From CAYTPE01 sp964439885 (GTDB taxonomy: Bacteria; Patescibacteriota; Patescibacteriia; Magasanikbacterales; GWA2-37-8), in contig CAYTPE010000062.1 in the NCBI GenBank assembly GCA_964439885.1, forward strand, positions 1-6,670: 6,670 nucleotides of DNA, written 5' to 3'. The notes beneath the pieces are model-generated. The model saw only the letters and a list, made by a program, of their open reading frames with translations, was not told the DNA's origin and did no database searches. Below are positions 1 through 5,173 of the stretch, piece by piece. The number at the start of each line of letters is the position of its first letter. The first letter of the stretch is position 1. Made by a program: the position numbers and the translations under genes.

Positions 1-95
1 CTGTAATCCCACCGAACTACAGCAGGAAAGCGTGACAAAATTTCCATGGGAGTGTAACTACAAAACGAGCATTCATTGTGATCTCGATAAACCTT

Positions 96-101
96 TATAA
101 T
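96..101 (+). promoter_or_regulatory. Possible -10 box of the guanylyltransferase gene
   Basis: A perfect TATAAT lies at 96-101. It overlaps the first in-frame ATG (100) and ends 7 bases before the second in-frame ATG (109). If used, transcription would begin at about 108-109, giving a leaderless mRNA starting at ATG 109. No good -35 box is seen at 16-18 bp spacing (TTCATT-like at 72-77), so the call is tentative. The rest of 1-95 shows no gene. Confidence 0.35.
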
Positions 102-108
102 GCGTACT

Positions 109-1191
109 ATGAATATAGTCATTCTTGCCGGAGGAGTCGGCACACGTTTATGGCCAATGGGTCGTAAACATAATCCAAAGCAGTTTTTTCCAATGATAAC
201 GGACAAGCCGCTTATCCGCGAAACGTACGATCGATTTGTTGCCACGTATGGACCGCGCAACATTTATTTTTCGGTGACCGCCGATTTGCTCGCGCCGCTC
301 AAAAAAGTATTTCCCAAAGTGCCAGCCAGCCAATTCATCGTTGAGCCAAGCCGCCGCGACACTGGGCCTGCGATGGGTTTTGCGGCCGCTTATCTTGCCC
401 TGCGTCACCCCGATGAACCAATGGTATTTGTACCATCAGACCATTTTATTGCCGATACGAAAAAATTCTTGCGCTGCTTCGCGGTGGGAGAAAAGCTGAT
501 TAAACAAACAGGCAAAATGATTGATATCGGTATTTTTGCTTCTTTCCCCAGCACCGTGCTCGGCTACACACGTGTCGGTAAAGCCTATAAAAAAATAAAT
601 GGCATCGAGGTGTTTCATTTTGCCGGCCACACTGAAAAGCCCGATGTGAAGACCGCTGCGGCCTACATCGCATCCGGGGAGTATTTGTGGCACGGCAATT
701 ATTATATGTGGACACCTAGGAAGTTTGTAGAATCGATCGAGCAGCACGCTCCGGATATGGGGAAAAAGCTGGAACAAATTGCGAGAGCTCTACATACAAA
801 TGAAAAAAGAAAAATTAAAAAAGTATACGAGACGATGGAAAAGATTTCGTTTGATTACGCCGTGACGGAAAAAATTAAAAAGGATCAGGTGCTGATTATA
901 AAAGGTGAATTTGGATGGAGCGATGTGGGAGCGTGGGATATGATTCACAATCAGCTCTCGCACGTATCCGATGCTGCTGGCAACGTGACCAAGGGCGAGG
1001 TGATTCATATTGATACCAAAAACAGCTTGTTGTATACGCACCCCAAGAAAATTTTGGCAACGGTCGGGCTCGAAAATCTGGTGGTGGTGGATACTGAAGA
1101 CGCGTTGCTTATCTGTCCGCTCAATCGAGCTCAGGAGGTGAAGAAACTTTTTCCTGAGCTAGAAAAACGAGGTTTAAAAAAAGTATTATAG
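109..1191 (+). CDS. manC: Mannose-1-phosphate guanylyltransferase (GDP-mannose pyrophosphorylase), short form
   Basis: Transfers GMP from GTP to mannose-1-phosphate, giving GDP-mannose for surface polysaccharide or glycolipid synthesis; a cytoplasmic enzyme. Residue numbers count from ATG 109. The nucleotide-binding signature LAGGVGTRLWP is at 6-16, followed by NPKQFF at 22-27. The metal/nucleotide motif VPSDH is at 108-112, GYTRVG at 152-157, the sugar-phosphate signature EKP at 176-178, FDYAV at 248-252 and GWSDVGAW at 269-276. At 360 residues it matches single-domain family members and lacks the C-terminal mannose-6-phosphate isomerase cupin of the bifunctional type. An alternative start at 100 adds only MRT. 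I chose 109 because family members start just before the VILAGG strand and because TATAAT overlaps the first ATG. mltG follows after 17 bases, so co-transcription is likely. Another hexose-1-phosphate substrate is possible, but the motifs favour mannose. Confidence 0.9.
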   Translation: MNIVILAGGVGTRLWPMGRKHNPKQFFPMITDKPLIRETYDRFVATYGPRNIYFSVTADLLAPLKKVFPKVPASQFIVEPSRRDTGPAMGFAAAYLALRHPDEPMVFVPSDHFIADTKKFLRCFAVGEKLIKQTGKMIDIGIFASFPSTVLGYTRVGKAYKKINGIEVFHFAGHTEKPDVKTAAAYIASGEYLWHGNYYMWTPRKFVESIEQHAPDMGKKLEQIARALHTNEKRKIKKVYETMEKISFDYAVTEKIKKDQVLIIKGEFGWSDVGAWDMIHNQLSHVSDAAGNVTKGEVIHIDTKNSLLYTHPKKILATVGLENLVVVDTEDALLICPLNRAQEVKKLFPELEKRGLKKVL

Positions 1192-1208
1192 GTTTTTCAC
1201 ATTAATGT

Positions 1209-2051
1209 ATGTTCAAAAAGATCACAGTTGTCATAATCCTGATTATTCTTGCGTACGGCGGCTACCGTGTCTACCGCCATCTGCATCCGCGTTATGTACC
1301 GCCACCAGCGCGCGAGGAGGTATCGCTTACTATTATCCCGGGGTGGAATTTGCGGCAAGTGGCCGAATATTTCGTACTCAAAGGGTTCGCCAGTACCACC
1401 GAGCAGGTGTATGATGTTACGGGTCGTCCGGCAAAAGATTATCGCGGACTTAAACTACAAGCGCCAGAGCTCCTCGATGAAGACGGACAGGTGGTGCCGC
1501 CCGACCGTGCTGAGCGCGATGGGCTTAGCTATGAAGGATATATCGCTCCAGAAACGATTCGTGTGTTTAAAGATGCAAAACTGAGCGATGTCATCATTAA
1601 ATTTTTGAAAGAGCGTGATAAGGAGATCAAAGATGTGGTGGAATCAACTGAAGGCGCGTCGGTGCATAGCTGGCCCGAGATCATGACCATGGCAAGTATT
1701 GTGGAGGAAGAAGCGAAGACGCCAGAAGATCGACGCATGGTGGCCGATATACTGTGGCGACGTAACGCTAAACATTGGGCGCTGCAGGTCGATTCGAGTG
1801 TTCACTACGCTATCGATAAAACAGGGACGGTCTTCACCACTGGCAAAGAACGCGACGTCGATTCGCCATGGAATACCTATAAATATCCCGGCTTGCCGAT
1901 TGGCCCTATTTCCAACCCGAGCGTCGATTCCATACGTGCCGCCTATCAGCCGGAGGCTAATGACTATTGGTATTTTTTGAGTGGACGCGATGGAAAAATG
2001 CATTACGCGAAGACACTGGAGGAGCACGCGAAGAATAAAAAATATCTTTGA
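1209..2051 (+). CDS. mltG: Endolytic murein transglycosylase MltG (YceG family)
   Basis: A membrane-anchored lytic transglycosylase that cuts nascent peptidoglycan strands and is thought to terminate glycan elongation. Residues 5-22 form one hydrophobic N-terminal anchor after MFKK, giving an N-in, catalytic-domain-out topology. Residues 37-62 look like the small LysM-like part (TIIPGWNLRQVAEYFV). The YceG core follows: EGYIAPET at 109-116, ASIVEEEA at 162-169 and LQVDSSVHYAI at 192-202. The most conserved stretch, YKYPGLPIGPISNPS, is at 224-238, with the YFLSGRDGKMHYAKTLEEH ending at 255-273. By motif alignment E166 matches the catalytic glutamate of E. coli MltG. At 280 residues it is shorter than the roughly 340 of E. 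coli, mostly between the anchor and the core. It starts 17 bases after manC. No Shine-Dalgarno is seen, and an out-of-frame ATG lies at 1205. It stops with TGA. Confidence 0.93.
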   Translation: MFKKITVVIILIILAYGGYRVYRHLHPRYVPPPAREEVSLTIIPGWNLRQVAEYFVLKGFASTTEQVYDVTGRPAKDYRGLKLQAPELLDEDGQVVPPDRAERDGLSYEGYIAPETIRVFKDAKLSDVIIKFLKERDKEIKDVVESTEGASVHSWPEIMTMASIVEEEAKTPEDRRMVADILWRRNAKHWALQVDSSVHYAIDKTGTVFTTGKERDVDSPWNTYKYPGLPIGPISNPSVDSIRAAYQPEANDYWYFLSGRDGKMHYAKTLEEHAKNKKYL

Positions 2052-2160
2052 AATGTCAAAATCCTAATTTCTAATTTCCAATCAATTCCAAAGATCAAAT
2101 GCCAAATTATGATTTTGGAATGTGGATGTGATTTGGCATTGGAAATTTTACATTTGTCAT
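2052..2160. repeat. Nested inverted repeat filling the mltG-queA gap
   Basis: The gap is AT-rich, non-coding and palindromic. AATGCCAAAT (2098-2107) pairs perfectly with ATTTGGCATT (2131-2140). Outside it, AATTTCCAAT (2073-2082) pairs perfectly with ATTGGAAATT (2138-2147), overlapping the inner arm by three bases, so the two stems compete at the base. The flanks AAATGTCAAAAT and ATTTTACATTTGTCAT are also roughly complementary. The left arm contains short tandem units (CTAATTT). This resembles the AT-rich intergenic repeats common in CPR genomes. No U-tract terminator or convincing promoter is seen, so read-through into queA is possible. Confidence 0.75.
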
Positions 2161-2167
2161 TATCAAC

Positions 2168-3418
2168 ATGCTTACTTCCGACTTCGACTATCACCTTCCA
2201 CCTGAGCTCATTGCTCAAACACCAGCCGAACCGCGTGATTCGAGCCGACTTATGATTGTGAATCGTGAGGCGCGCAGTGTGCAGCATAAAACGTTCCGTG
2301 ATGTTGTTGATTTTTTGGAAGAAGGTGATTTGCTCGTATGGAACAATTCGAAAGTGTTTAAAGCCAGATTGATGGGGGAGATAGTGGCGGATGAAAATGT
2401 GCTCACGGCTGCTCCAACGGACGGCAAACCCCACCTCGCCTCTCCGCCAGTAGGCGGAAAAGGGGAGGGAGACATTTTACCACGCAGCACCGTAGAAATT
2501 TTCCTCGTCCGCCCCATGGAAAACATAGGTGTATGGAAGGTGCTCGCAAAACCGGCTAAGAAACTAAGGCTCGGCATGAAGGTCTGGTTCGCGGAGGACT
2601 TTTTGTGTGAAATATTGGTCAAAGAAAAGGATGGAACACTTCTAGTGCAGTTTGCCGATGAGGATTTTATAGTACGCGAGAAGGCGAATCGATACGGTTC
2701 GGTTCCTCTTCCACCCTATATCCAAAATCCTCATGCGGGCAAGAGGGAATTTGGTTCGGCATTTTCGAATCAGGAATCAGGAATCAGGAATGAAGAGTTG
2801 AACGAACGATATCAAACCGTCTATGCCAAACACGAAGGTTCGGTGGCGGCGCCGACGGCGGGGTTTCATTTTACGCCGGAGCTCATTGAACGGTTGAACA
2901 CAAAAGGTGTTCAATTCGCGGAGGTGACATTGCATGTGGGGCTCGGTACGTTTCTTCCGGTGAAATCGGAAAAGATCGAAGATTACACCATGCACAGTGA
3001 ATGGGTTGAGCTCACCGACGCGAATGCCGAACGTATCAACGCGGCCAAACGAGAGGGCAGGCGAGTGGTGGCGGTGGGGACGACGACGGTGAGAACGTTA
3101 GAAGGGATTTATCAAGCAATTAACAATTTAACAATTGAACAATTTAGCAATGAGAGCGGAGAAGATAAGCGATATGCGATAGGCGATAGGATTGCTCTGC
3201 AGGCTTATACCGGTGATATCAACATTTTTATCACCCCCGGTTTTGAATTTAAAATTGTCGACGCGCTGATTACTAATTTTCATTTGCCAAAGTCGACTCT
3301 GCTTATGCTTGTGTCAGCATTTGCTAATGATCGGGCGTTTATGTTAGAGTGTTACCAAAGAGCTCTCGAAGAGAAGTACAGATTTTACAGCTTTGGTGAT
3401 GCGATGTTTATTGTGTAA
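2168..3418 (+). CDS. queA: S-adenosylmethionine:tRNA ribosyltransferase-isomerase QueA, with three in-frame insertions
   Basis: Moves the ribosyl part of S-adenosylmethionine onto preQ1 in tRNA, making epoxyqueuosine at wobble position 34; a cytoplasmic enzyme. The N-terminus (FDYHLPPELIAQTP, 6-19) is typical. Other family motifs are RYQTVYAKHEGSVAAPTAGF at 214-233, HVGLGTF at 256-262, GTTTVRTLE at 304-312, TNFHLPKSTLLMLVSA at 369-384 and YRFYSFGDAMF at 404-414. The protein has 416 residues against about 340-356 for most QueA. The excess sits at three places: about residues 78-107, 186-205 and 314-340. Each coincides with repetitive DNA (2421-2472, 2767-2794, 3117-3189). All catalytic-family motifs and the frame are intact, so the gene is probably functional. 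No Shine-Dalgarno precedes the start. It is followed by a bidirectional terminator. Together with the transporter gene at 5888-6535 it points to queuosine salvage. Confidence 0.95.
   Translation: MLTSDFDYHLPPELIAQTPAEPRDSSRLMIVNREARSVQHKTFRDVVDFLEEGDLLVWNNSKVFKARLMGEIVADENVLTAAPTDGKPHLASPPVGGKGEGDILPRSTVEIFLVRPMENIGVWKVLAKPAKKLRLGMKVWFAEDFLCEILVKEKDGTLLVQFADEDFIVREKANRYGSVPLPPYIQNPHAGKREFGSAFSNQESGIRNEELNERYQTVYAKHEGSVAAPTAGFHFTPELIERLNTKGVQFAEVTLHVGLGTFLPVKSEKIEDYTMHSEWVELTDANAERINAAKREGRRVVAVGTTTVRTLEGIYQAINNLTIEQFSNESGEDKRYAIGDRIALQAYTGDINIFITPGFEFKIVDALITNFHLPKSTLLMLVSAFANDRAFMLECYQRALEEKYRFYSFGDAMFIV
2421..2472. repeat. GC-rich palindromic element inserted in frame within queA
   Basis: Contains the perfect stem TCCGCC (2443-2448), loop AGTA, GGCGGA (2453-2458), flanked by pyrimidine-rich CCACCTCGCCTC on the left and purine-rich AAAAGGGGAGGGAG on the right, which pair imperfectly. 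It encodes part of the extra segment of about 30 residues between the MGE strand and VEIFLV of QueA. The segment's composition (Pro/Gly/Ala-rich, roughly residues 81-102) differs from the surrounding enzyme. It resembles palindromic elements inserted in reading frames elsewhere, such as Rickettsia RPEs; homology to those is not claimed. Confidence 0.7.
2767..2794 (+). repeat. Heptamer tandem repeat GAATCAG x3 (plus a degenerate fourth) inside queA
   Basis: Three perfect GAATCAG copies cover 2767-2787 and a degenerate copy (GAATGAA) ends at 2794. Three 7-bp units equal seven codons, so the frame is kept (SNQESGIRNEE). It lies in the second QueA insertion, between PLPPYI and RYQTVY, where most QueA proteins have only about eight linker residues. 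Confidence 0.85.
3117..3189 (+). repeat. Two tandem repeat tracts inside queA: CAATTnAA-type and GCGATAG-type
   Basis: 3117-3154 holds about five 7-8-bp units (CAATTAA, CAATTTAA, CAATTGAA, CAATTTAG, CAATGAG). 3169-3189 holds three 7-bp units (GCGATAT, GCGATAG, GCGATAG). They encode AINNLTIEQFSNES and KRYAIGDR, forming most of the third QueA insertion between RTLE and the IFITPGFEF strand. Different unit families side by side suggest successive insertions at one tolerated loop. Confidence 0.85.
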
Positions 3419-3465
3419 GTGGAGATTTAAACTGATTTGGTGATGGTGTAAACAGATTATGTCGC

Positions 3466-3500
3466 AATAAAAATCCGAGCTTTACGCTCGGATTTTTTAA
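3466..3500. terminator. Bidirectional Rho-independent terminator between queA and rplK
   Basis: A perfect 11-bp stem, AAAATCCGAGC (3470-3480) with GCTCGGATTTT (3486-3496), has a 5-base loop TTTAC. On the plus strand it ends in a run of six T, which suits queA. On the minus strand it ends in ATTTTTATT, which suits the secE-nusG-rplK operon. It is the strongest terminator in the window and sits between two convergent genes. Confidence 0.9.
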
Positions 3501-3513
3501 TTTATTGACGACA

Positions 3514-3544
3514 GAGATTCTTCGCTTCGCTCAGAATGACAGTA
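3514..3544. repeat. Dispersed repeat fragment abutting the rplK stop codon
   Basis: The stretch GAGATTCTTCGCTTCGCTC, followed by AGAATGACAGTA, looks like one end of a widespread dispersed repeat type. Its terminal AATGACAGTA (3535-3544) is identical to the end of the larger element at 4198-4207. It directly touches the rplK stop codon (3545-3547). On the minus strand it would be transcribed as a 3' UTR between rplK and the terminator. Confidence 0.6.
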
Positions 3545-3970
3545 TTAACCCTCAACCGTTACACCCATTTGTTTGGCGGTACCTTCCACCATATTCATGG
3601 CAGCCTCTACGGTGTGGGCATTGAGGTCAGGCATTTTCTTTTCGGCGATTTCGCGGACCTGAGCTTTGGTAATTTTGCCTACCTTTTCTTGGAGCGGTTT
3701 GCCGCTGCCTTTGGAAATTTTAGCGGCCTTTTTAATCATCTCGGCGACCGGAGGAGTCTTCATGATGAAGGAGAAACTGCGATCTTCGTAGATGGAGATC
3801 ACGACCGGCACCACTTCACCTTTTTTATCCTGGGTCTTGTCGTTGAATTCTTTGCAGAAACCAGCGATGTTTACGCCGTGCTGACCGAGGGCTGGACCGA
3901 TGGGAGGTGCTGGATTAGCGGCACCGCCAGGGATTTGGAGTTTGACTTGGGTAAGTAATTTTTTGGCCAT
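3545..3970 (-). CDS. rplK: 50S ribosomal protein L11
   Basis: L11 binds 23S rRNA at the GTPase-associated centre and takes part in factor-dependent GTP hydrolysis and stringent control. It has 141 residues, the canonical length. The N-terminal domain carries the proline-rich GGAANPAPPIGPALGQHGVN (15-34), the region involved in thiostrepton binding in other bacteria. FIMKTPP (68-74) marks the hinge, and KKAAKISKGSGKP (79-91) begins the RNA-binding C-terminal domain. The start matches MAKK of the family. It lies 241 bases downstream of nusG; a repeat element and its own two-hairpin leader fill that gap. No rplA follows: after the stop come a repeat fragment, a terminator and the convergent queA. 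No Shine-Dalgarno is present. Confidence 0.98.
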   Translation of the reverse strand: MAKKLLTQVKLQIPGGAANPAPPIGPALGQHGVNIAGFCKEFNDKTQDKKGEVVPVVISIYEDRSFSFIMKTPPVAEMIKKAAKISKGSGKPLQEKVGKITKAQVREIAEKKMPDLNAHTVEAAMNMVEGTAKQMGVTVEG

Positions 3971-4017
3971 ATGATTTATTCGAAATCATGCCACGCAACG
4001 TCATTTAAAGCGTGGCG
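3971..4017 (-). promoter_or_regulatory. Two-hairpin leader of rplK, homologous to the secE leader
   Basis: On the minus strand, hairpin 1 is GCCACGC (4016-4010), 13-nt loop, GCGTGGC (3996-3990). Hairpin 2 is ATGATTT (3989-3983), loop CGAAT, AAATCAT (3977-3971), ending at the base before the start codon. The 50 bases upstream of rplK align without gaps to those upstream of secE, with 40 identities. One stem pair changes A-U to G-C with both sides altered. This suggests a structured translational or transcript-stability element; a palindromic protein-binding DNA site is an alternative. Confidence 0.6.
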
Positions 4018-4026
4018 ATGTAGGAG

Positions 4027-4051
4027 TTAGCTTGTAGCTCGTAGCTGGTAG
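4027..4051. repeat. Heptamer tandem repeat TAGCTNG in the nusG-rplK gap
   Basis: Three units, TAGCTTG (4028-4034), TAGCTCG (4035-4041) and TAGCTGG (4042-4048), are followed by a partial TAG. It is another 7-bp unit family, different in sequence from those inside queA. It lies just upstream of the rplK leader. The bases between it and the larger element (4052-4096) contain only a weak hairpin, CGAC/GTCG at 4065-4077. Confidence 0.65.
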
Positions 4052-4096
4052 GTTGAGAAGCCTTCGACATTACGTCGGAGCAACCCGATCAGCTTT

Positions 4097-4203
4097 GTCA
4101 TCGCGAGGAGCGAGGAACGAGCGACGTGGCGATCCCCTTGCTTCCAGAATTTTCTTGAATCCAGGGGATTGCTTCGTCGCCCGCGAAGGCTTCTCGCAAT
4201 GAC
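4097..4203. repeat. MITE-like palindromic repeat of about 107 bp between nusG and rplK
   Basis: The element begins GTCATCGCGAGGAGCGAGG and ends AGGCTTCTCGCAATGAC. The two arms (about 4097-4137 and 4164-4203) are imperfect reverse complements: GTCAT-GCGAG-AGC, the CGACG core and GGCGATCCCC/GGGGATTGC all match. A less paired middle contains CCAGAATTTTCTTG. It encodes no protein. It resembles the widely dispersed GTCATTGCGAGGAGC-type repeats seen in many bacterial genomes. Its right end lies 8 bases from the nusG stop codon. Confidence 0.8.
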
Positions 4204-4211
4204 AGTAGTTG

Positions 4212-4760
4212 TTAAATCTTTTTTACCTGAAGAGCATCCAATTCAACCGGAGTCTCGCGTCCGAACATGGAGACAAGCGCTTTCACGCGACCACGTTCAT
4301 GGTCGACGTTGGAAATTTTGCCTTCGAAATTTTTGAACGGACCATCTACAATGCGTACCACGTCGTTCACTTCGAAATCGATCTTGTGCTGCGGGTGAGA
4401 TTCGCCGGCCATGCGCTTGAGGAGCGATTCGATTTCTTTCTGGTCTACTGGCGTAGGAGTAGTGCCGCTGCCCACAAAACCAGTAACGTTCGGAGTGTTA
4501 CGCACCACGTACCAGCTGTCGTCGGTCACGATCATTTCTACCAAGATGTAGCCAGGAAAGATTTTTTCTTCTACTTCAACGCGTTTGCTGTTTTTGATTT
4601 TAATTTTCTTTTCTTTAGGAACCAGCACTTGAAAAATTTTATCGTGCATGTCGAAGCTGTCGATACGCTGTTCGATGTTGTGTTTGACGTTCTCTTCATA
4701 GCCGCTGTAGGTGTGGAGCACATACCAGCGACGACCGAGATTGAGTGTTTGTTTTGCCAT
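4212..4760 (-). CDS. nusG: Transcription termination/antitermination factor NusG
   Basis: Binds the RNA polymerase clamp to increase processivity, and in many bacteria links the polymerase to Rho or the ribosome. It has 182 residues, the usual length. The NGN domain starts with RRWYVLHTYSGYEENVKHNI (10-29) and includes FPGYILVEM (68-76) and WYVVRNTPNVTGFVG (83-97). After a linker (about 98-126), the KOW domain has VNDVVRIVDGPFKNFEG (131-147) and ends VELDALQVKKI. No insertion or missing motif is apparent. It lies 99 bases downstream of secE, the classic order, with a tandem/inverted repeat in the gap. The start codon is preceded by a pyrimidine-rich TCTCCTTTTGT rather than a Shine-Dalgarno. 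Confidence 0.98.
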   Translation of the reverse strand: MAKQTLNLGRRWYVLHTYSGYEENVKHNIEQRIDSFDMHDKIFQVLVPKEKKIKIKNSKRVEVEEKIFPGYILVEMIVTDDSWYVVRNTPNVTGFVGSGTTPTPVDQKEIESLLKRMAGESHPQHKIDFEVNDVVRIVDGPFKNFEGKISNVDHERGRVKALVSMFGRETPVELDALQVKKI

Positions 4761-4771
4761 ACAAAAGGAGA

Positions 4772-4858
4772 TACGGACTTACGAAACGTACGGAAGTACG
4801 AAAGGTACGGAATCGATTGTGTAATTTCCGTAATTTCGTACGTTCTGTACTTCAGTAT
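4772..4858. repeat. Tandem octamer-type repeat forming a large inverted repeat between secE and nusG
   Basis: Five units of the TACGRAA(N)G type cover 4772-4813 (TACGGACT, TACGAAACG, TACGGAAG, TACGAAAGG, TACGGAAT). After a short spacer come reverse-complement units. The best stem pairs the 17 bases at 4796-4812 with the 16 at 4826-4841, with one mismatch/bulge. In the secE-nusG mRNA this would form a strong intercistronic hairpin without a U-tract. It is therefore more likely a repeat insertion or a processing site than a terminator. Confidence 0.75.
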
Positions 4859-4859
4859 G

Positions 4860-5054
4860 TTATTTAGTAATTATTTTTCCGATTCCCGAATTAAATCCGT
4901 AGTCGAGGGCAGCGAAAAAGACGGCCAAACCAACGGTGAGAACGATAACGAGGACGCTATAGGAAATGGTTTGTTGACGTGACGGCCAGGTTACCTTGCG
5001 CATTTCGGCGTAGGACTCCAAGACGTAATTTTTGATACGGGCGATAGGATTCAT
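4860..5054 (-). CDS. secE: Preprotein translocase subunit SecE
   Basis: The small clamp-like subunit of the SecYEG channel. It has 64 residues, the usual length of the single-span bacterial form. The amphipathic helix and conserved hinge EMRKVTWPSRQQT are at 17-29, followed by one membrane span at about 32-53. It is too short for most homology searches, but the VTWPSR motif and the position before nusG settle the call. It has a near-consensus promoter (5145-5173) and a leader of about 84 nt with up to three hairpins, the last two homologous to the rplK leader. No Shine-Dalgarno is present. Confidence 0.96.
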   Translation of the reverse strand: MNPIARIKNYVLESYAEMRKVTWPSRQQTISYSVLVIVLTVGLAVFFAALDYGFNSGIGKIITK

Positions 5055-5101
5055 ATGATTTGTTCGAAATCACGCCGCGTAACGTCCATTGAAGCGCGGC
5101 G
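5055..5101 (-). promoter_or_regulatory. Two-hairpin leader of secE, homologous to the rplK leader
   Basis: On the minus strand, hairpin 1 is CGCCGCG (5101-5095), 15-nt loop, CGCGGCG (5079-5073). Hairpin 2 is GTGATTT (5073-5067), loop CGAAC, AAATCAT (5061-5055), which touches the ATG. The two stems share base 5073. Compared with rplK, the hairpin 1 arm has A to G with T to C on the opposite arm, and hairpin 2 keeps pairing through a G-U pair. The loop TTCAATGGACGTT resembles TTTAAATGACGTT of rplK. Confidence 0.6.
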
Positions 5102-5111
5102 CAGGGTTTTT

Positions 5112-5130
5112 AAAACAGCCTTTCGGCTGC
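5112..5130 (-). promoter_or_regulatory. Small attenuator-like hairpin in the secE leader
   Basis: On the minus strand CAGCC (5129-5125), GNRA loop GAAA, GGCTG (5120-5116) is followed by TTTT (5115-5112). The stem is short (five pairs plus a G-U) and the U run is only four, so termination would be weak at best. CGCAG (5131-5127) could instead pair with CTGCG (5104-5100), which would exclude this hairpin. Confidence 0.35.
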
Positions 5131-5144
5131 GTGATGATGTGGAT

Positions 5145-5173
5145 AGGATACTAGAAACATTCCGGCTTGTCAA
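5145..5173 (-). promoter_or_regulatory. Sigma70-type promoter of the secE-nusG-(rplK) operon
   Basis: On the minus strand a consensus -35 TTGACA (5173-5168) is followed by a 17-base spacer and TATCCT (5150-5145), a good -10. Transcription would start near 5138, giving a leader of about 84 nt before the secE ATG. The -35 box overlaps an inverted repeat, GCTTGTC/GACAAGC (5165-5190). Confidence 0.8.

Noticed and set aside
1205..1414. Alternative plus-strand start at 1205 just before mltG
   Set aside because: It is in another frame, and the product is Cys/Ser-rich and unlike any family. The mltG start at 1209 gives a proper membrane anchor.
1644..2027. Minus-strand open frame of 127 codons inside mltG
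   Set aside because: It lies wholly opposite the conserved catalytic part of mltG and shows no recognisable domain.
2767..3189. Tandem repeats considered as a CRISPR array
   Set aside because: Units are 7-8 bp without spacers and lie within an intact queA frame; no cas gene is present.
3536..3958. Plus-strand open frame of 140 codons antisense to rplK
   Set aside because: It is a shadow of canonical L11, which covers the same bases in full length on the other strand.
4796..4841. A terminator between secE and nusG
   Set aside because: The hairpin is strong but has no U-tract on the minus strand and is built from tandem repeat units.
4209..4982. Plus-strand open frame of 257 codons antisense to nusG and the end of secE
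   Set aside because: It mirrors nusG and secE, both certain by motif and order. It crosses the repeat gap, and its product is Phe/His/Val-rich without family features.
5055..5160. A tRNA gene upstream of secE, where tRNA-Trp often sits
   Set aside because: The hairpins do not form a cloverleaf, and no T-loop or matching acceptor stem was found.
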